Source of the DNA: Nemertoderma westbladi | Taxonomy: Eukaryota; Xenacoelomorpha; Nemertodermatida; Nemertodermatidae | NCBI GenBank assembly: GCA_032718475.1 | Contig: JAUCBJ010005445.1 | Span: 1 to 53,574, forward strand | Length of the DNA stretch: 53,574 bases | Direction of reading: 5' to 3' | Shown: one piece after another, positions 20,113 to 30,007 of the stretch | Position numbering within the stretch: position 1 is the stretch's first letter | Layout: each line of letters opens with the position of its first letter | Translations under genes and position numbers: made by a program | Notes under the pieces: model-generated | What the model was told of the DNA's origin: nothing | What the model saw: the letters and a program-made list of their open reading frames with translations, nothing else | The model's database searches: none

Positions 20113-21110
20113 GTGTCTTTATAATAAATATTAGGTAACTTTATGTCTTTATAATAAATAATAGCTAAATTTATGTGTTTATAATAAATAATAGGTAACT
20201 TTATGTCTTTATAATAAATAATAGGTAACTTTATGTCTTTATAATAAATAATAGGTAACTTTATGTCTTTATAATAAATAATAGGTAACTTTATGTCTTT
20301 ATAATAAATATTATGTAACTTTATGTCTTTATAATAAATATTAGGTAACTTTATGTCTTTATAATAAATATTAGGTAACTTTATGTCTTTATAATAAATA
20401 ATAGGTAACTTTATGTCTTTATAATAAATAATAGGTAACTTTATGTCTTTATAATAAATATTAGGTAACTTTATGTCTTTATAATAAATAATAGGTAACT
20501 TTATGTCTTTATAATAAATATTAGGTAACTTTATGTCTTTATAATAAATAATAGGTAACTTTATGTCTTTATAATAAATAATAGGTAACTTTATGTCTTT
20601 ATAATAAATATTAGGTAACTTTATGTCTTTATAATAAATAATAGGTAACTTTATGTCTTTATAATAAATATTAGGTAACTTTATGTCTTTATAATAAATA
20701 ATAGGTAACTTTATGTCTTTATAATAAATATTAGGTAACTTTATGTCTTTATAATAAATAATAGGTAACTTTATGTCTTTATAATAAATATTAGGTAACT
20801 TTTTGTCTTTATAATAAATATTAGGTAACTTTATGTCTTTATAATAAATAATAGGTAACTTTATGTCTTTATAATAAATATTAGGTAACTTTATGTCTTT
20901 ATAATAAATATTAGGTAACTTTATGTCTTTATAATAAATAATAGGTAACTTTATGTCTTTATAATAAATAATAGGTAACTTTATGTCTTTATAATAAATA
21001 TTAGGTAACTTTATGTCTTTATAATAAATAATAGGTAACTTTATGTCTTTATAATAAATATTAGGTAACTTTATGTCTTTATAATAAATAATAGGTAACT
21101 TTATGTCTTT
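20113..21110. repeat. 30-bp minisatellite, array 2 (about 33 units)
   Basis: Same unit and same exact 30-bp period as array 1, with alternating AATATTAGG and AATAATAGG types. It begins at the broken LTR of BEL copy A and ends at the first base of the BEL copy B LTR, in the middle of a unit after TATGTCTTT. It resumes in register at 32218. Confidence 0.97.
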
Positions 21111-21656
21111 TGTGACGGGATCCAAGAGGGATCCCGGTTTATCCGGTTTTAGTTCACGCGTCCCCACCGTGCATAAAGAGTAAATGAGTTTGTGCTGTTT
21201 GTTGTATATAATATGATATGCAGATATAGATATAGATATAGATATAGATATAATATTGTCGTATATGGAAGGCGGGATACGGTAACTAAAGTCCCGGTCC
21301 TTCCCTAGCTAAACTATTGTAACCTAATCTAGCACCGGTATTGCACTGAGATAACTGAATTGGTATGATTACTGCCAAGTGGCTATATTGCACGGTTGGC
21401 CTTGTTACTTTACCTAATCGATGCCTTTCCCCCCTCTGATTGGTTGATAACCTTGTTGGCGCCCTTTGGAGTGTTCCCGTTCACTCCACCTATTCTCTTT
21501 GGGTTAGGGGTTTGGCCCCTGACCCTCATTGTGTGCTTCTCCTTCCCATTCTTATTGGGATGGCACGAGTTGGTTAATTACCCAATCTCGTGGCTCCCAA
21601 TATTGCTTATCGGCTTATAACTTTATGGGGTGTTAGCGGGATTGAATAAGCTAACA
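21111..21656 (-). repeat. 3' LTR of BEL copy B
   Basis: 546 bp, TGTGACGGGATCC to GCTAACA. It contains a (GATATA)n microsatellite at about 21225-21252 with one more unit than the 5' LTR. The polypurine tract GGGGGGGAG lies immediately inside (21657-21665). Confidence 0.95.
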
Positions 21657-21982
21657 CTCCCCCCCATGCTATCTTCCCGGTAAGAAGATAGCATCAACAC
21701 TCCCCCGAACTCCCTGACGAAGCCCAACAAAGTTCGTCTAAGGCTGCTTATTCCTCGAAGCCGTAGCTCTGCGCCCTAGCTTCCTCCTCCCTCTCCTCTG
21801 CTTCTCTCCTCCCTCACAAGTTTACCTGCTATCTCGAACTCTGCCCGATCGCTCACCCGTAGGTGGTGCCTTGCCAAGGCGCAAACGTGATGAGTGATGG
21901 GTTTAGGTGGTTTAAGTTCAGTTCGATGGCCTATCTCTTTCTGAATTTCTGAGTTATTGCCTATTCTTACTACTGTTACCAT
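21657..21982 (-). pseudogene. Remnant of accessory ORF3 in BEL copy B
   Basis: The start of copy A ORF3 is recognisable (ARHHL...GKLVREE, about 21850-21800), then the sequence jumps to the Glu-rich segment near residue 400 of copy A (YGFEE..ALDEL, about 21745-21780) and then to the polypurine tract. Most of the frame is therefore deleted, including the exonuclease-like region and all three zinc knuckles. Because the LTRs are almost identical, the loss probably predates this insertion, and ORF3 was then not needed in cis. Confidence 0.75.
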
Positions 21983-22189
21983 AATTTGTTCCCCTTCTTA
22001 GCCCTATTCTTATTCTAATTTTATTTTTGATTTAATTTCAATCCTACTACCTTACTGCTTCCTATTGATTATTCTATTCCCTAATCCACATTCTGGCCTA
22101 CTCTGTGGGCCTATGCAGTACAGCAGTGTGCGTCGTGTGGCCACACGATTTACCCAGCTGTACTCATATGCCCCCCTCTCGCTACTAAC

Positions 22190-22700
22190 GCTACTAACTG
22201 CTAACTAATATCTATATCTTATATACCCTTCTACCTCTTACTCTCTCTCTCTAACTAACGGTACTACGTACCCTCTAACTCTAACTCTTCTCTAACTAAC
22301 GGTACTACGTACCCTCTAACTCTCCTCTAACTAACGGTACTACGTACCCTCTAACTCTAACTCTTCTCTAACTAACGGTACTACGTACCCTAACTCTAAC
22401 TCTTCTCTAACGGTACTACGTACCCTCTAACTCTCTAACTAACTAACGGTACTACGTACCCTCTAACTCTCCTCTAACTAACGGTACTACGTACCCTCTA
22501 ACTCTTCTCTAACTAACGGTACTACGTACCCTCTAACTCTCCTCTAACTAACGGTACTTACGTACCCTCTAACTCTCTAACTAGCGGTACTACGTACCCT
22601 CTAACTCTCTAACTAACTAGGTACTACGTACCTTCTAACTAACTAACTAACTAGGTACTACGTACCTCCTAACTAACTTCTGCCTACTAACTGCGTACCT
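22190..22700 (-). repeat. Tandem hairpin repeat between pol and ORF3, BEL copy B
   Basis: About twelve copies of GGTACTACGTACC spaced by 30-45 bp of CTAACTCT-type sequence, for example at 22260, 22447 and 22586. Each word can fold as GGTAC-TAC-GTACC. A variant GGTACTTACGTACC occurs near 22554. Copy A has about five units at the same place. It is non-coding; a role in RNA folding, export or translation of the downstream frame is possible but not shown. Confidence 0.85.
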
Positions 22701-22819
22701 ACCATGTACTATTATTTTTATTTTATTTTTATTTTATTTGTGTGGGAAGGGCGTCTCGCCCTCAATCCCACCCCCCTCAGTCCAAATCTTGGATGACTAA
22801 ACTCTACTCTAACTCCAAG

Positions 22820-25800
22820 TTAAGGCGCTCCTTCTAGCAGACAGCATTTGCCTACTGCTCTTCTGTAGGTTTTCCTGTCCTTCGCACCTATCTTACCACC
22901 TATCCGCACTTCTACCGATCGGACTCTTCCGTCCTCATCGGAGTAGGTGCCTACAACTCTCGCCAACCACCACTGGTTGTTGATAATAGTATCATCCGTA
23001 ACGATTACGAGATCTCCTACTCTTAACTCCCTGTTCGGCTTCCTCCACTTGCTTCGCTTATGGAGCGTGGGTAGGTATTCTTCTACCCACCTCCTCCAAT
23101 ACTCTGCGCTTATTGCTTTAGCGACTTTCCAACTTTGGCGGGAGTGTATGTCATCTGGGTCTACACCCCGCATATCGATGGTCGCTGGCCTTTCCATCAG
23201 GAAATGGCTAGGCGTCAGCACGTCTAATGACTCAGGGTCATCATTCTCCGGATATAGCGGTCTGCTATTAATGATCCCCTCGCATTTCGCAAGTACTGTC
23301 CATAAGACGTCCTCAGTGACCATGTGGGTGTTCATTAGCTTCATCATTAGACGCTTTGAACTGCCCACCAGTCTCTCGACGCATCCTAGTGTATGTGGTG
23401 CATACGGCGTCCTTCTCTCCCACTTTACTTGTCGTCGTCTCATGGCTGCCCTGACTTCTTCTCCCTCCAAGATGTCCAAGGCCTCTGCCATCTCACTCTC
23501 TGCGCCCACAAAGTTGGTGCCGTTGTCGCTGTATATCACTGCGATCGTCCCACCTTTGCGGTCCCTAAACCTTTCTAAGGCGTTAATGAACGCTGATGCG
23601 GTTGCATCTTGGGCGAGTTCTATCCCTACCGCCCGCGTATTGTTGCATACGAAGATAATGCCGTAGCGTTTCTCCGTGTGTCGCATCACTTTGATCTTTA
23701 TCGGCCCGAACATGTCCACACCGCAATGCGTAAATGGCGGGTCGTGCTGTCTTACCCTACTCGCCGGTAGTGGCGCCATCTCCTGTACGGCTCGCTCCTT
23801 CTTCGCTCGTCGGCAGGTCTGGCACTGCCCCACTACCCCTTTTACCTTCTTCCTCAGTTGTTTGACCCAATAGGTCCTCCTTATCTCCGTGAGGGTTCGG
23901 TTGGTGCCCCCGTGCAATATCGATTTGTGGGAGTCCCATATAATCTGGTGGACTATTGGCGATCCTGTAGGAATGATGATGGGTTTCGGTGGTACGACTA
24001 TGCTGTTGTTGTATCTCACCCTAGAATTCATTACTAGAATCCCGTCGTCATTGAGTTGTGGCGACAGTGTAATCAGCTCGCTGTCCCGTCGGAGATGCTG
24101 TTGGTTACCGACGCGTTCCACCTCGTCGCCATAGTTCTTCCGTTGTTCATAGCGGATCACTGCCTTGGCCGCTCCTTCCAGATCTATGGTTGTCCTGATC
24201 TTCTTGTCCTTGCCAACTCCCGCAAGGAAATTCCCGAAGGCTCTCCAGTACGCCACTAGTTTCTTGGTCTTATACCAACTAGAACTGTAGCTGAGGAGTT
24301 TATCCGTTGGGTTATCGCACAGTTCCCGTCCTGGTTGCACGTCCCTAATCTCCCTCACCATCTGGGAGTATATCTCTTCTCCCTCTGAATCTCCCTCTTC
24401 TCCTTCTGATACTACTTCCGAGCCCGGGTCCACCTTCCTCATCGGCGGCCAGGCCTCCTTATCGCTCAGAAATTGTGGCCCATGCTGCCACAATACTTCC
24501 TTCTTCAGGAAAGTGTGGCGTTCTACGCCCCTCGACAGCAAGTCCGCTGGGTTCTCGTCTGTTGGGCAGTAGTGCCACCTCTCCAGTTCTGTACTCGCCC
24601 TTATTTCGTCCACTCTATTCGCGACGAATATCGGGTATCTCGTCCTTTCGTTGTGTAGCCAACCAAGCACTACCATGGAGTCCATCCAGTAGTGTGTCTC
24701 CACTATGTTGGGAATAGTATCCACTAGGTAGGCTGTGGCTCTTACTCCTAGTCTCGCAGCTGTCAATTCTAACTTGGGAACTGATGCTGAATCTGGCGGC
24801 GTTGACTTTGCTTTGCTAAAGGCTAGTCTGGGCTTATGAGCCCCCTCTCGTTGTACTAAGTAGAGTGCCGCTCCGTACGCTTCCAACGACGCGTCGGAGA
24901 ACATGTATAGGTCCAGATTCGTCATGTTCCCATCCGGGAAATACACTCGTGGCATGTTGTATGTTCCCATCTTCTCCAAGTCTCCTGTCCACTTGCTCCA
25001 CTGTTTCTTGATTTCCTCTGGTACTTCTACGTCCCACTCATCCTTCAGTTTGTATACTCTCTTGAGTATCTGTTTCCCCGTGACTAATAATGGGGATGCT
25101 AGGCCTAGGGGATCGTATATCCTTGCTATATACGATACATAGCCCCTCTTCGTGTGGATGTCTGCGCCCTCCTGGCTCAGCTGATACTTCAGTTCGTCTG
25201 TCTCCCTGTTCCACACGATTCCCAATGCCTTCTGTTGAGATTCTGTTCTCTTAATCGCCATGTCCTGCCCTTTGGCTGTTGTGGGATTGTCCATGGTCGA
25301 TTCTGGTCTCCTGTCCTCTATGGCCTTGATAAATTCTTCAGAACTGGATTGGAATTTGGTCAGGTTAAAGCCGGATCCTTTTAGGATGTCGCGAACCTCG
25401 CGCCCTGTGTCCAGTATCTCCTTAACCGTATTTCCAGACTCCATTCCGTCGTCTACGTAGAAACCGCGTCGAATCATATCGACGGCCCTACCGCTATATC
25501 TATCTTCCTTCCCCTTTACTGTGTCTCTCACTGCCATAGTTGTCGTAAATGAAGACGACTTGGCCCCCATGTTCTGTACTACCATCTTATATGCTGGTAT
25601 TATCGGCGGTTCTTCCTCGCCGTTATACCATAAGAAGCGCTGACTGTCGCTATCTTCTTCCGTTACACGGACTTGATTGAACATGCCTTCTATGTCACAC
25701 GTGAAGGCATGTTTCCCGTTTCTAAATCTAAGTAACACCTCTATGCCCGAATTGTATATGTTTGGGCCTTCCAACAGGTAGTCGTTTAAGCACTTTCCGT

Positions 25801-27544
25801 CGGTCTTTGCCGATGCGTCGACTACCATCCGTAGTTTACCTTTCTTTGGATCTAAAGCCACGTGTAGTGGCAGGTAATATGTCCTGTTCGTGTTCGGCTC
25901 GTCGACCGGTAACTCCACGGCCCATCCTTTCTTGACGTACTTCTTAATCGTCCTGTGGATGTACTCATTCTTCTCGGGGCTCCGTTTTAGTGTTTGTTTC
26001 AGCTTGTGGAGTCTCGTGAGTACCATCCCCCTATTGTCGGGCAACGGTATCTTCGGTAGTTTCCATACCATTCCTATAGTATACCGCCCCTCATCGCATG
26101 TCATCGATTCCTCCACGCTTTGTAAAGCCTGCTTGTCTTCCACCGAGGTCCCGACCCCGGTTTCTTTCAGTCCCTCGAAATCCTGTCTGAGCAGTCTTTT
26201 AAGCTGCTCCTCTGCTCCCTCGTCACCCATTTCCTGCATTGTTCCCGCGAACATGCATCCTGATGTCTCCGACATCCTAAATGGTATCTTACTCTTGATT
26301 GGACCACTCAGCGTCCACCCGAATGGTGTTAATATGGCCACCGGGTCACTCTGCTTGTCTTCGCCGAAGACCGTTTGCATTCTTTCGTGGGCCGTTGGGC
26401 AGTCCATGCCTACTATGATGGACACCTTCCTAACGTCCACGTCTGGGATTGAGAAGTCAATGTCGTCCAGGAATTTATACTGCTCGACCTCGATGTTGGT
26501 TGGTCGCCTGGCATTAATATTAATTGACTCTATCACTTGGATGGGGTCGATGGTTGCCCCATAGTCGCATCCTGGTGCCACTGCTGCAATTGCGCACCTT
26601 CCTGTCCTCATCTCCAGGATCTCATCTTTGCTAGAGATGGTTGTTACCGCCATCCTGTTTGGCCTCGTTCTCAATCCTATCTCCTCGGCAACCCATTCCT
26701 CGACTAACGTGAAGGCAGCTCCACTATCGACCAGCATTAGTGTTGTTACTGATCGATTGCCTTCCCCGATCACTCGCACTGGTACTACTCCAAGTAACAC
26801 CGTTCCCCTCTTCTTCGCCCCTACTGTGCTCGTCGCCATCGTTTGGCCTCTCCTTTGACCAAATTTTATTGGCTTCTCCTTGCACTCCCTTGCTCTATGT
26901 CCACTCATTACACATCGCGAGCAGATTTTATTGCTGAACGCATAATCTATCTGATCTTGCCTAGGTAGCGCCTGCCAGTACCTGCAGTTCATGGTTTGAT
27001 GAAGCGCATTTGCGTGTAGCTGGCATTTGCTCTTTGGGTCGTAGCCCTCTTTATACAGTGCATTGCGTATCGCAGTTGCGTTTGTACCAAAGTCCCTACT
27101 ATTCTTATTGTTTGGATTTAGCCTACTGGACGTACTGGGGTTATGTTTATTCATGTTGTTATTGTTTCCCTGTCCGTTCCATGGTGTTGTCTTATCCTCA
27201 ACTAGCTGTGGACTTGCAGTCCCCTGCGTCGCTGCATATGGCAATGATTGCCTGAGTCTCGGTAGTGCGTTTGATGTGTTGTGCTCTGGTTTCGGTTTAT
27301 GGTAGTCTGTCTTCGGTCCCTTTCCCAGGCTATCTTCACTATAGACTGGGTCAGTTATTAGTTCAGCCTCATAGTTTAAGAAGTTTGACATTTCTTCTAA
27401 ACCCGGTTCCGCACCCTTCTTGTCTCGAGTGGAGAAAGCAATTTTCCTCCACTTGTTGCGCATCCAACTCGGTAGTGCCTGCGCTATCGTGGTGATGTTA
27501 TTGGACGCATTGAGCTCGTATGGCGCGTCTAGCGTCTTCAGCAC
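22820..27544 (-). CDS. pol: BEL copy B gag C-terminus and Pol polyprotein
   Basis: 1574 codons without interruption. In order: gag C-terminus with a CCHC knuckle CSRCVMSGHRAREC (about 208-221); aspartic protease with LVDSGAAFT (catalytic D273); reverse transcriptase with LRMVVDASAK, FTCDIEGMFNQV and YVDD (about 695-698); RNase H with MFSDASLEAYGA (about 882) and NPADLLSRG; integrase with HKSILHGG...CQTCRR, then D in GVDMFGP (about 1277), D in YSDNGTNF (about 1337) and E in CVERLVG (about 1388); and the terminal domain ending CCLLEGAP. This is the standard BEL/Pao domain order and all catalytic residues are present. The Met at 27544 is internal to gag: the same frame is open upstream only to a TAG near 27610, where copy A reads a sense codon. 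Confidence 0.97.
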   Translation of the reverse strand: MLKTLDAPYELNASNNITTIAQALPSWMRNKWRKIAFSTRDKKGAEPGLEEMSNFLNYEAELITDPVYSEDSLGKGPKTDYHKPKPEHNTSNALPRLRQSLPYAATQGTASPQLVEDKTTPWNGQGNNNNMNKHNPSTSSRLNPNNKNSRDFGTNATAIRNALYKEGYDPKSKCQLHANALHQTMNCRYWQALPRQDQIDYAFSNKICSRCVMSGHRARECKEKPIKFGQRRGQTMATSTVGAKKRGTVLLGVVPVRVIGEGNRSVTTLMLVDSGAAFTLVEEWVAEEIGLRTRPNRMAVTTISSKDEILEMRTGRCAIAAVAPGCDYGATIDPIQVIESININARRPTNIEVEQYKFLDDIDFSIPDVDVRKVSIIVGMDCPTAHERMQTVFGEDKQSDPVAILTPFGWTLSGPIKSKIPFRMSETSGCMFAGTMQEMGDEGAEEQLKRLLRQDFEGLKETGVGTSVEDKQALQSVEESMTCDEGRYTIGMVWKLPKIPLPDNRGMVLTRLHKLKQTLKRSPEKNEYIHRTIKKYVKKGWAVELPVDEPNTNRTYYLPLHVALDPKKGKLRMVVDASAKTDGKCLNDYLLEGPNIYNSGIEVLLRFRNGKHAFTCDIEGMFNQVRVTEEDSDSQRFLWYNGEEEPPIIPAYKMVVQNMGAKSSSFTTTMAVRDTVKGKEDRYSGRAVDMIRRGFYVDDGMESGNTVKEILDTGREVRDILKGSGFNLTKFQSSSEEFIKAIEDRRPESTMDNPTTAKGQDMAIKRTESQQKALGIVWNRETDELKYQLSQEGADIHTKRGYVSYIARIYDPLGLASPLLVTGKQILKRVYKLKDEWDVEVPEEIKKQWSKWTGDLEKMGTYNMPRVYFPDGNMTNLDLYMFSDASLEAYGAALYLVQREGAHKPRLAFSKAKSTPPDSASVPKLELTAARLGVRATAYLVDTIPNIVETHYWMDSMVVLGWLHNERTRYPIFVANRVDEIRASTELERWHYCPTDENPADLLSRGVERHTFLKKEVLWQHGPQFLSDKEAWPPMRKVDPGSEVVSEGEEGDSEGEEIYSQMVREIRDVQPGRELCDNPTDKLLSYSSSWYKTKKLVAYWRAFGNFLAGVGKDKKIRTTIDLEGAAKAVIRYEQRKNYGDEVERVGNQQHLRRDSELITLSPQLNDDGILVMNSRVRYNNSIVVPPKPIIIPTGSPIVHQIIWDSHKSILHGGTNRTLTEIRRTYWVKQLRKKVKGVVGQCQTCRRAKKERAVQEMAPLPASRVRQHDPPFTHCGVDMFGPIKIKVMRHTEKRYGIIFVCNNTRAVGIELAQDATASAFINALERFRDRKGGTIAVIYSDNGTNFVGAESEMAEALDILEGEEVRAAMRRRQVKWERRTPYAPHTLGCVERLVGSSKRLMMKLMNTHMVTEDVLWTVLAKCEGIINSRPLYPENDDPESLDVLTPSHFLMERPATIDMRGVDPDDIHSRQSWKVAKAISAEYWRRWVEEYLPTLHKRSKWRKPNRELRVGDLVIVTDDTIINNQWWLARVVGTYSDEDGRVRSVEVRIGGKIGAKDRKTYRRAVGKCCLLEGAP

Positions 27545-28147
27545 GATCAGCGCCTTTTCGACTTTGTTAGCGAACGTCTTAATGCTAACGGGATTATCCT
27601 GTAGGCCACCCTATGTTATGCCCCTCAGCGTCTGCCTGATGATCTTGGCCGGGTGCCCGTATTCCCTATCCAGTGCCCGCCATGCTGTCGTGAAGCCGCC
27701 CTCTATTCCTTGATATTGCCTCACGATATCGTATGCTGGGCCTCCCGTGTATACTTGCAGATACTTTAGGCACTCCACTCCGCCTGCGTCAAGTTTTTTG
27801 TTAGTATTTCGTTACTATACATGCGCCGAAACTGTAGATATTCTTCCGGCCTGCTCCCATCGAATTTGAATGGTTCCACGGGTGGTAGCTCGATCCTCAT
27901 TTTCAACGCGTCGATCAACGTGGCCATCCCCATCGCCTGTGCTTCCAATGGGTTCGACGGATGCTGTATAGTTTCTCCTGTCTGGTGCGGTTCGCCCGTC
28001 CTATTTCTTGACTTTCTCTGACTCGGGTATGTCATCGGGGGTAGCGGCCCCCTCCATATGTCTGTATCACACGACCTATTCTCATCCAAGGGTCTCGTTG
28101 TTCTTGCTCCTATCAGGGTATATTGTTGATATTGTGATGGGGGAATG
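27545..28147 (-). pseudogene. gag: BEL copy B gag, conserved capsid region
   Basis: The open piece 28089-27766 (108 codons, starting at a TTG, so the true start lies upstream) contains RIELPPVEPFKFDGSRPEEY, the BEL/Pao gag signature. It ends in SAEW-type residues and TAA, caused by a repeated GGAGT (5-bp duplication) near 27775. Gag then continues in the pol frame (CLKYLQVYTGGPAYDIVRQ) to a TAG near 27610. Copy A has a different lesion at the first site (one base lost), so the two breaks look independent and the ancestral frame was probably continuous. Confidence 0.82.
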
Positions 28148-30007
28148 TCACCCTATCCCCCCCCCCACCGGTATGTTTGGTACTGGGGTTGATGTTAATA
28201 TATTGGGGCCCATACACCTATCCGCAATAATTCCCCCCTCCCCTGGGTATATGTTATGTCCCTGCATGCTGTAGTCATACTGCTGTACTGGTACCGGTAT
28301 AGGCCTATCAGCTTCTGGCCTACTCGCCGGTATGTATTCCGCGACTTCCGGGTTTAATCCCGTTGTCCACGCTATCCTATTGCCTACATTACCTCTCTCA
28401 GTATGGCCTATGGTATGTGCAGTAAGGCCTACGGTATGTCCTACAGTCTGCATGTGTCGCTCGGGATCGAAGTTTATTCTTCTCGAATAATCCTCCCCGC
28501 GACTACCGCATTCTCGATCAGTAGGTATATTTCGTCGGAAAGTTTCTCTTCGACCCCCCTCTCTACTGTCCTCATCTTCGTACCGGTACATCGCGTACCC
28601 CTCTCTCGGCGCGTAGTGCGCCTCGCCGGGTCGCATCTCTCCGGGGCGACTGCAATCTCCCGGAGTCCGACCCGACTGACTCTCTGTTCTCATCTCGACT
28701 ACCGACGGCTCGCTATCCGTCCTCGCTCTTCTATCGTTCGCGGCGGTACCTCTACTACTGTCTTCTCTTCTTCTCCTTTCAGTGGAGTATTCCCGCTCGT
28801 GAGATCTCTCGTCGACCTCCCGGTTAAACCCCACTGTTCTTCTTCCCTCTTCTGATCGGGCTCGACGCTTCGTCCGCCCTCTCACGACGTCAACCTGTCT
28901 CTCTCTGCTCGGTCGCACGCCGCTGGGGATACTCGCAATCCCCCTATTACTTTCTGTCGCCAGTTGTTGCGGTTTACCTATCTCGGCCTGCGCATTATCC
29001 GCTGACGGCTGTGGGGCACTCTCTGCCCCCCCCCCCCTTTCGCCGCTGACTTGCCGTTGTGGGGCTCTCGTAGCCCCCCCCCCCCACTCGCCACATCTAA
29101 CTTCGCTATCTCTCATCCCGCCACCATATCCCTCTCCAGTCGACACATCAACCCTACCGCGGTCGGGTCTATTCACCCCCGCCTCTCTCTCTGCTATCGC
29201 GTGGCCTACCAGGCCCTCTGCTCCCTGCCTACCGACTATGTGGCCTACCAGGCCCTCGCTGGGTCTATTCAACCCAGCCACTCCCTGCCTACCGACTATA
29301 TGGCCTACCAGGCCCTCGCTGGGTCTATTCAACCCAGCCACTCCCTGCCTACCAACTACGTGGCCTACCAGGCCCTCGCTGGGTCCATCCAACCCAGCCA
29401 CTCCCTGCCTACCAACTACGTGGCCTACCAGGCCCTCGCCGGGTCTACCTAACCCAGCCACTCCCTGCCTACCAACTACGTGGCCTACCAGGCCCTCGCC
29501 GGGTCTACCTAACCCAGCTACTTCCGGCCTACTAACTACGTGGCCTATCAGGGCCCCATCTGTCTGGCCATATACGCCCGACGTGTTTACATTAATAGCA
29601 TCCGTATTGGAAACGGAATTAATTTGTTCGTTCGAAATAAAATCATTTGAATTATCTTGCGCGACTACACTATCTGAATTATTTTGTAAATTCGGGCTCG
29701 CTGAATTATTTAAGTTATTTGGATTATTTTGTGTAATTGCATTACTTAAATTATTTTGTAAGTTCGAATTTGGGTTATTACTTTGATTATTTGGATTATT
29801 TTGCGTAGCTACATTAATATTAGAATTATTTTCTACATTAATATTAGGAATGTCCTGATTTAAATTTAAATTACTACCACTAGGCAAAGTATTTCCTGCA
29901 ATAAAGGTTTGATTAGAATCATCCCATACGGTACTATTAATATTAACCACGTCTACTGTACCATTAACATTATTACCCCCCCCCCCCCCCCCCGCCCGTA
30001 CGGTCAC
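28148..30007 (-). CDS. BEL copy B gag, Asn-rich and repeat-rich middle part
   Basis: 619 codons bounded at both ends by poly-G tracts (29976-29993 and 28157-28166), so this segment is entered and left by a frame change rather than a normal start and stop; the listed Met is probably not used. It holds an Asn-rich region (residues about 30-130), about six 20-residue repeats with GLVGHVVGRQGVAGL (about 155-270), two short poly-Gly stretches coded by C12 runs, a Glu/Arg-rich segment, and a conserved end MQGHNIYPGEGG...TSTPVPNIPV. It is matched in copy A apart from the 20-residue repeats. Low-complexity Asn-rich and basic regions could promote assembly or RNA binding, but no domain is recognised. 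Confidence 0.72.
   Translation of the reverse strand: MTVRAGGGGGGNNVNGTVDVVNINSTVWDDSNQTFIAGNTLPSGSNLNLNQDIPNINVENNSNINVATQNNPNNQSNNPNSNLQNNLSNAITQNNPNNLNNSASPNLQNNSDSVVAQDNSNDFISNEQINSVSNTDAINVNTSGVYGQTDGALIGHVVSRPEVAGLGRPGEGLVGHVVGRQGVAGLGRPGEGLVGHVVGRQGVAGLDGPSEGLVGHVVGRQGVAGLNRPSEGLVGHIVGRQGVAGLNRPSEGLVGHIVGRQGAEGLVGHAIAEREAGVNRPDRGRVDVSTGEGYGGGMRDSEVRCGEWGGGATRAPQRQVSGERGGGAESAPQPSADNAQAEIGKPQQLATESNRGIASIPSGVRPSRERQVDVVRGRTKRRARSEEGRRTVGFNREVDERSHEREYSTERRRREDSSRGTAANDRRARTDSEPSVVEMRTESQSGRTPGDCSRPGEMRPGEAHYAPREGYAMYRYEDEDSREGGRRETFRRNIPTDRECGSRGEDYSRRINFDPERHMQTVGHTVGLTAHTIGHTERGNVGNRIAWTTGLNPEVAEYIPASRPEADRPIPVPVQQYDYSMQGHNIYPGEGGIIADRCMGPNILTSTPVPNIPVGGGIG
29207..29540 (-). repeat. 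60-bp tandem repeat inside gag of BEL copy B
   Basis: About six units of 60 bp, each encoding 20 residues with GHVVGRQGVAGL and RPSEGLV. Units are very similar and in frame. They are absent from gag of copy A, so they expanded in this lineage. Confidence 0.92.

Noticed and set aside
20109-21167. 352-codon minus-strand frame in array 2
   Set aside because: Minisatellite translation that starts inside the BEL LTR; not a gene.
25890-26564. Plus-strand 224-codon frame opposite BEL pol
   Set aside because: Shadow of the pol ORF; no family resemblance.
27766-27790. Programmed -1 frameshift inside gag at the SA-stop in both BEL copies
   Set aside because: Copy B has a 5-bp duplication and copy A a 1-bp loss at this place; independent indels explain the shared phase, and no slippery heptamer is seen.
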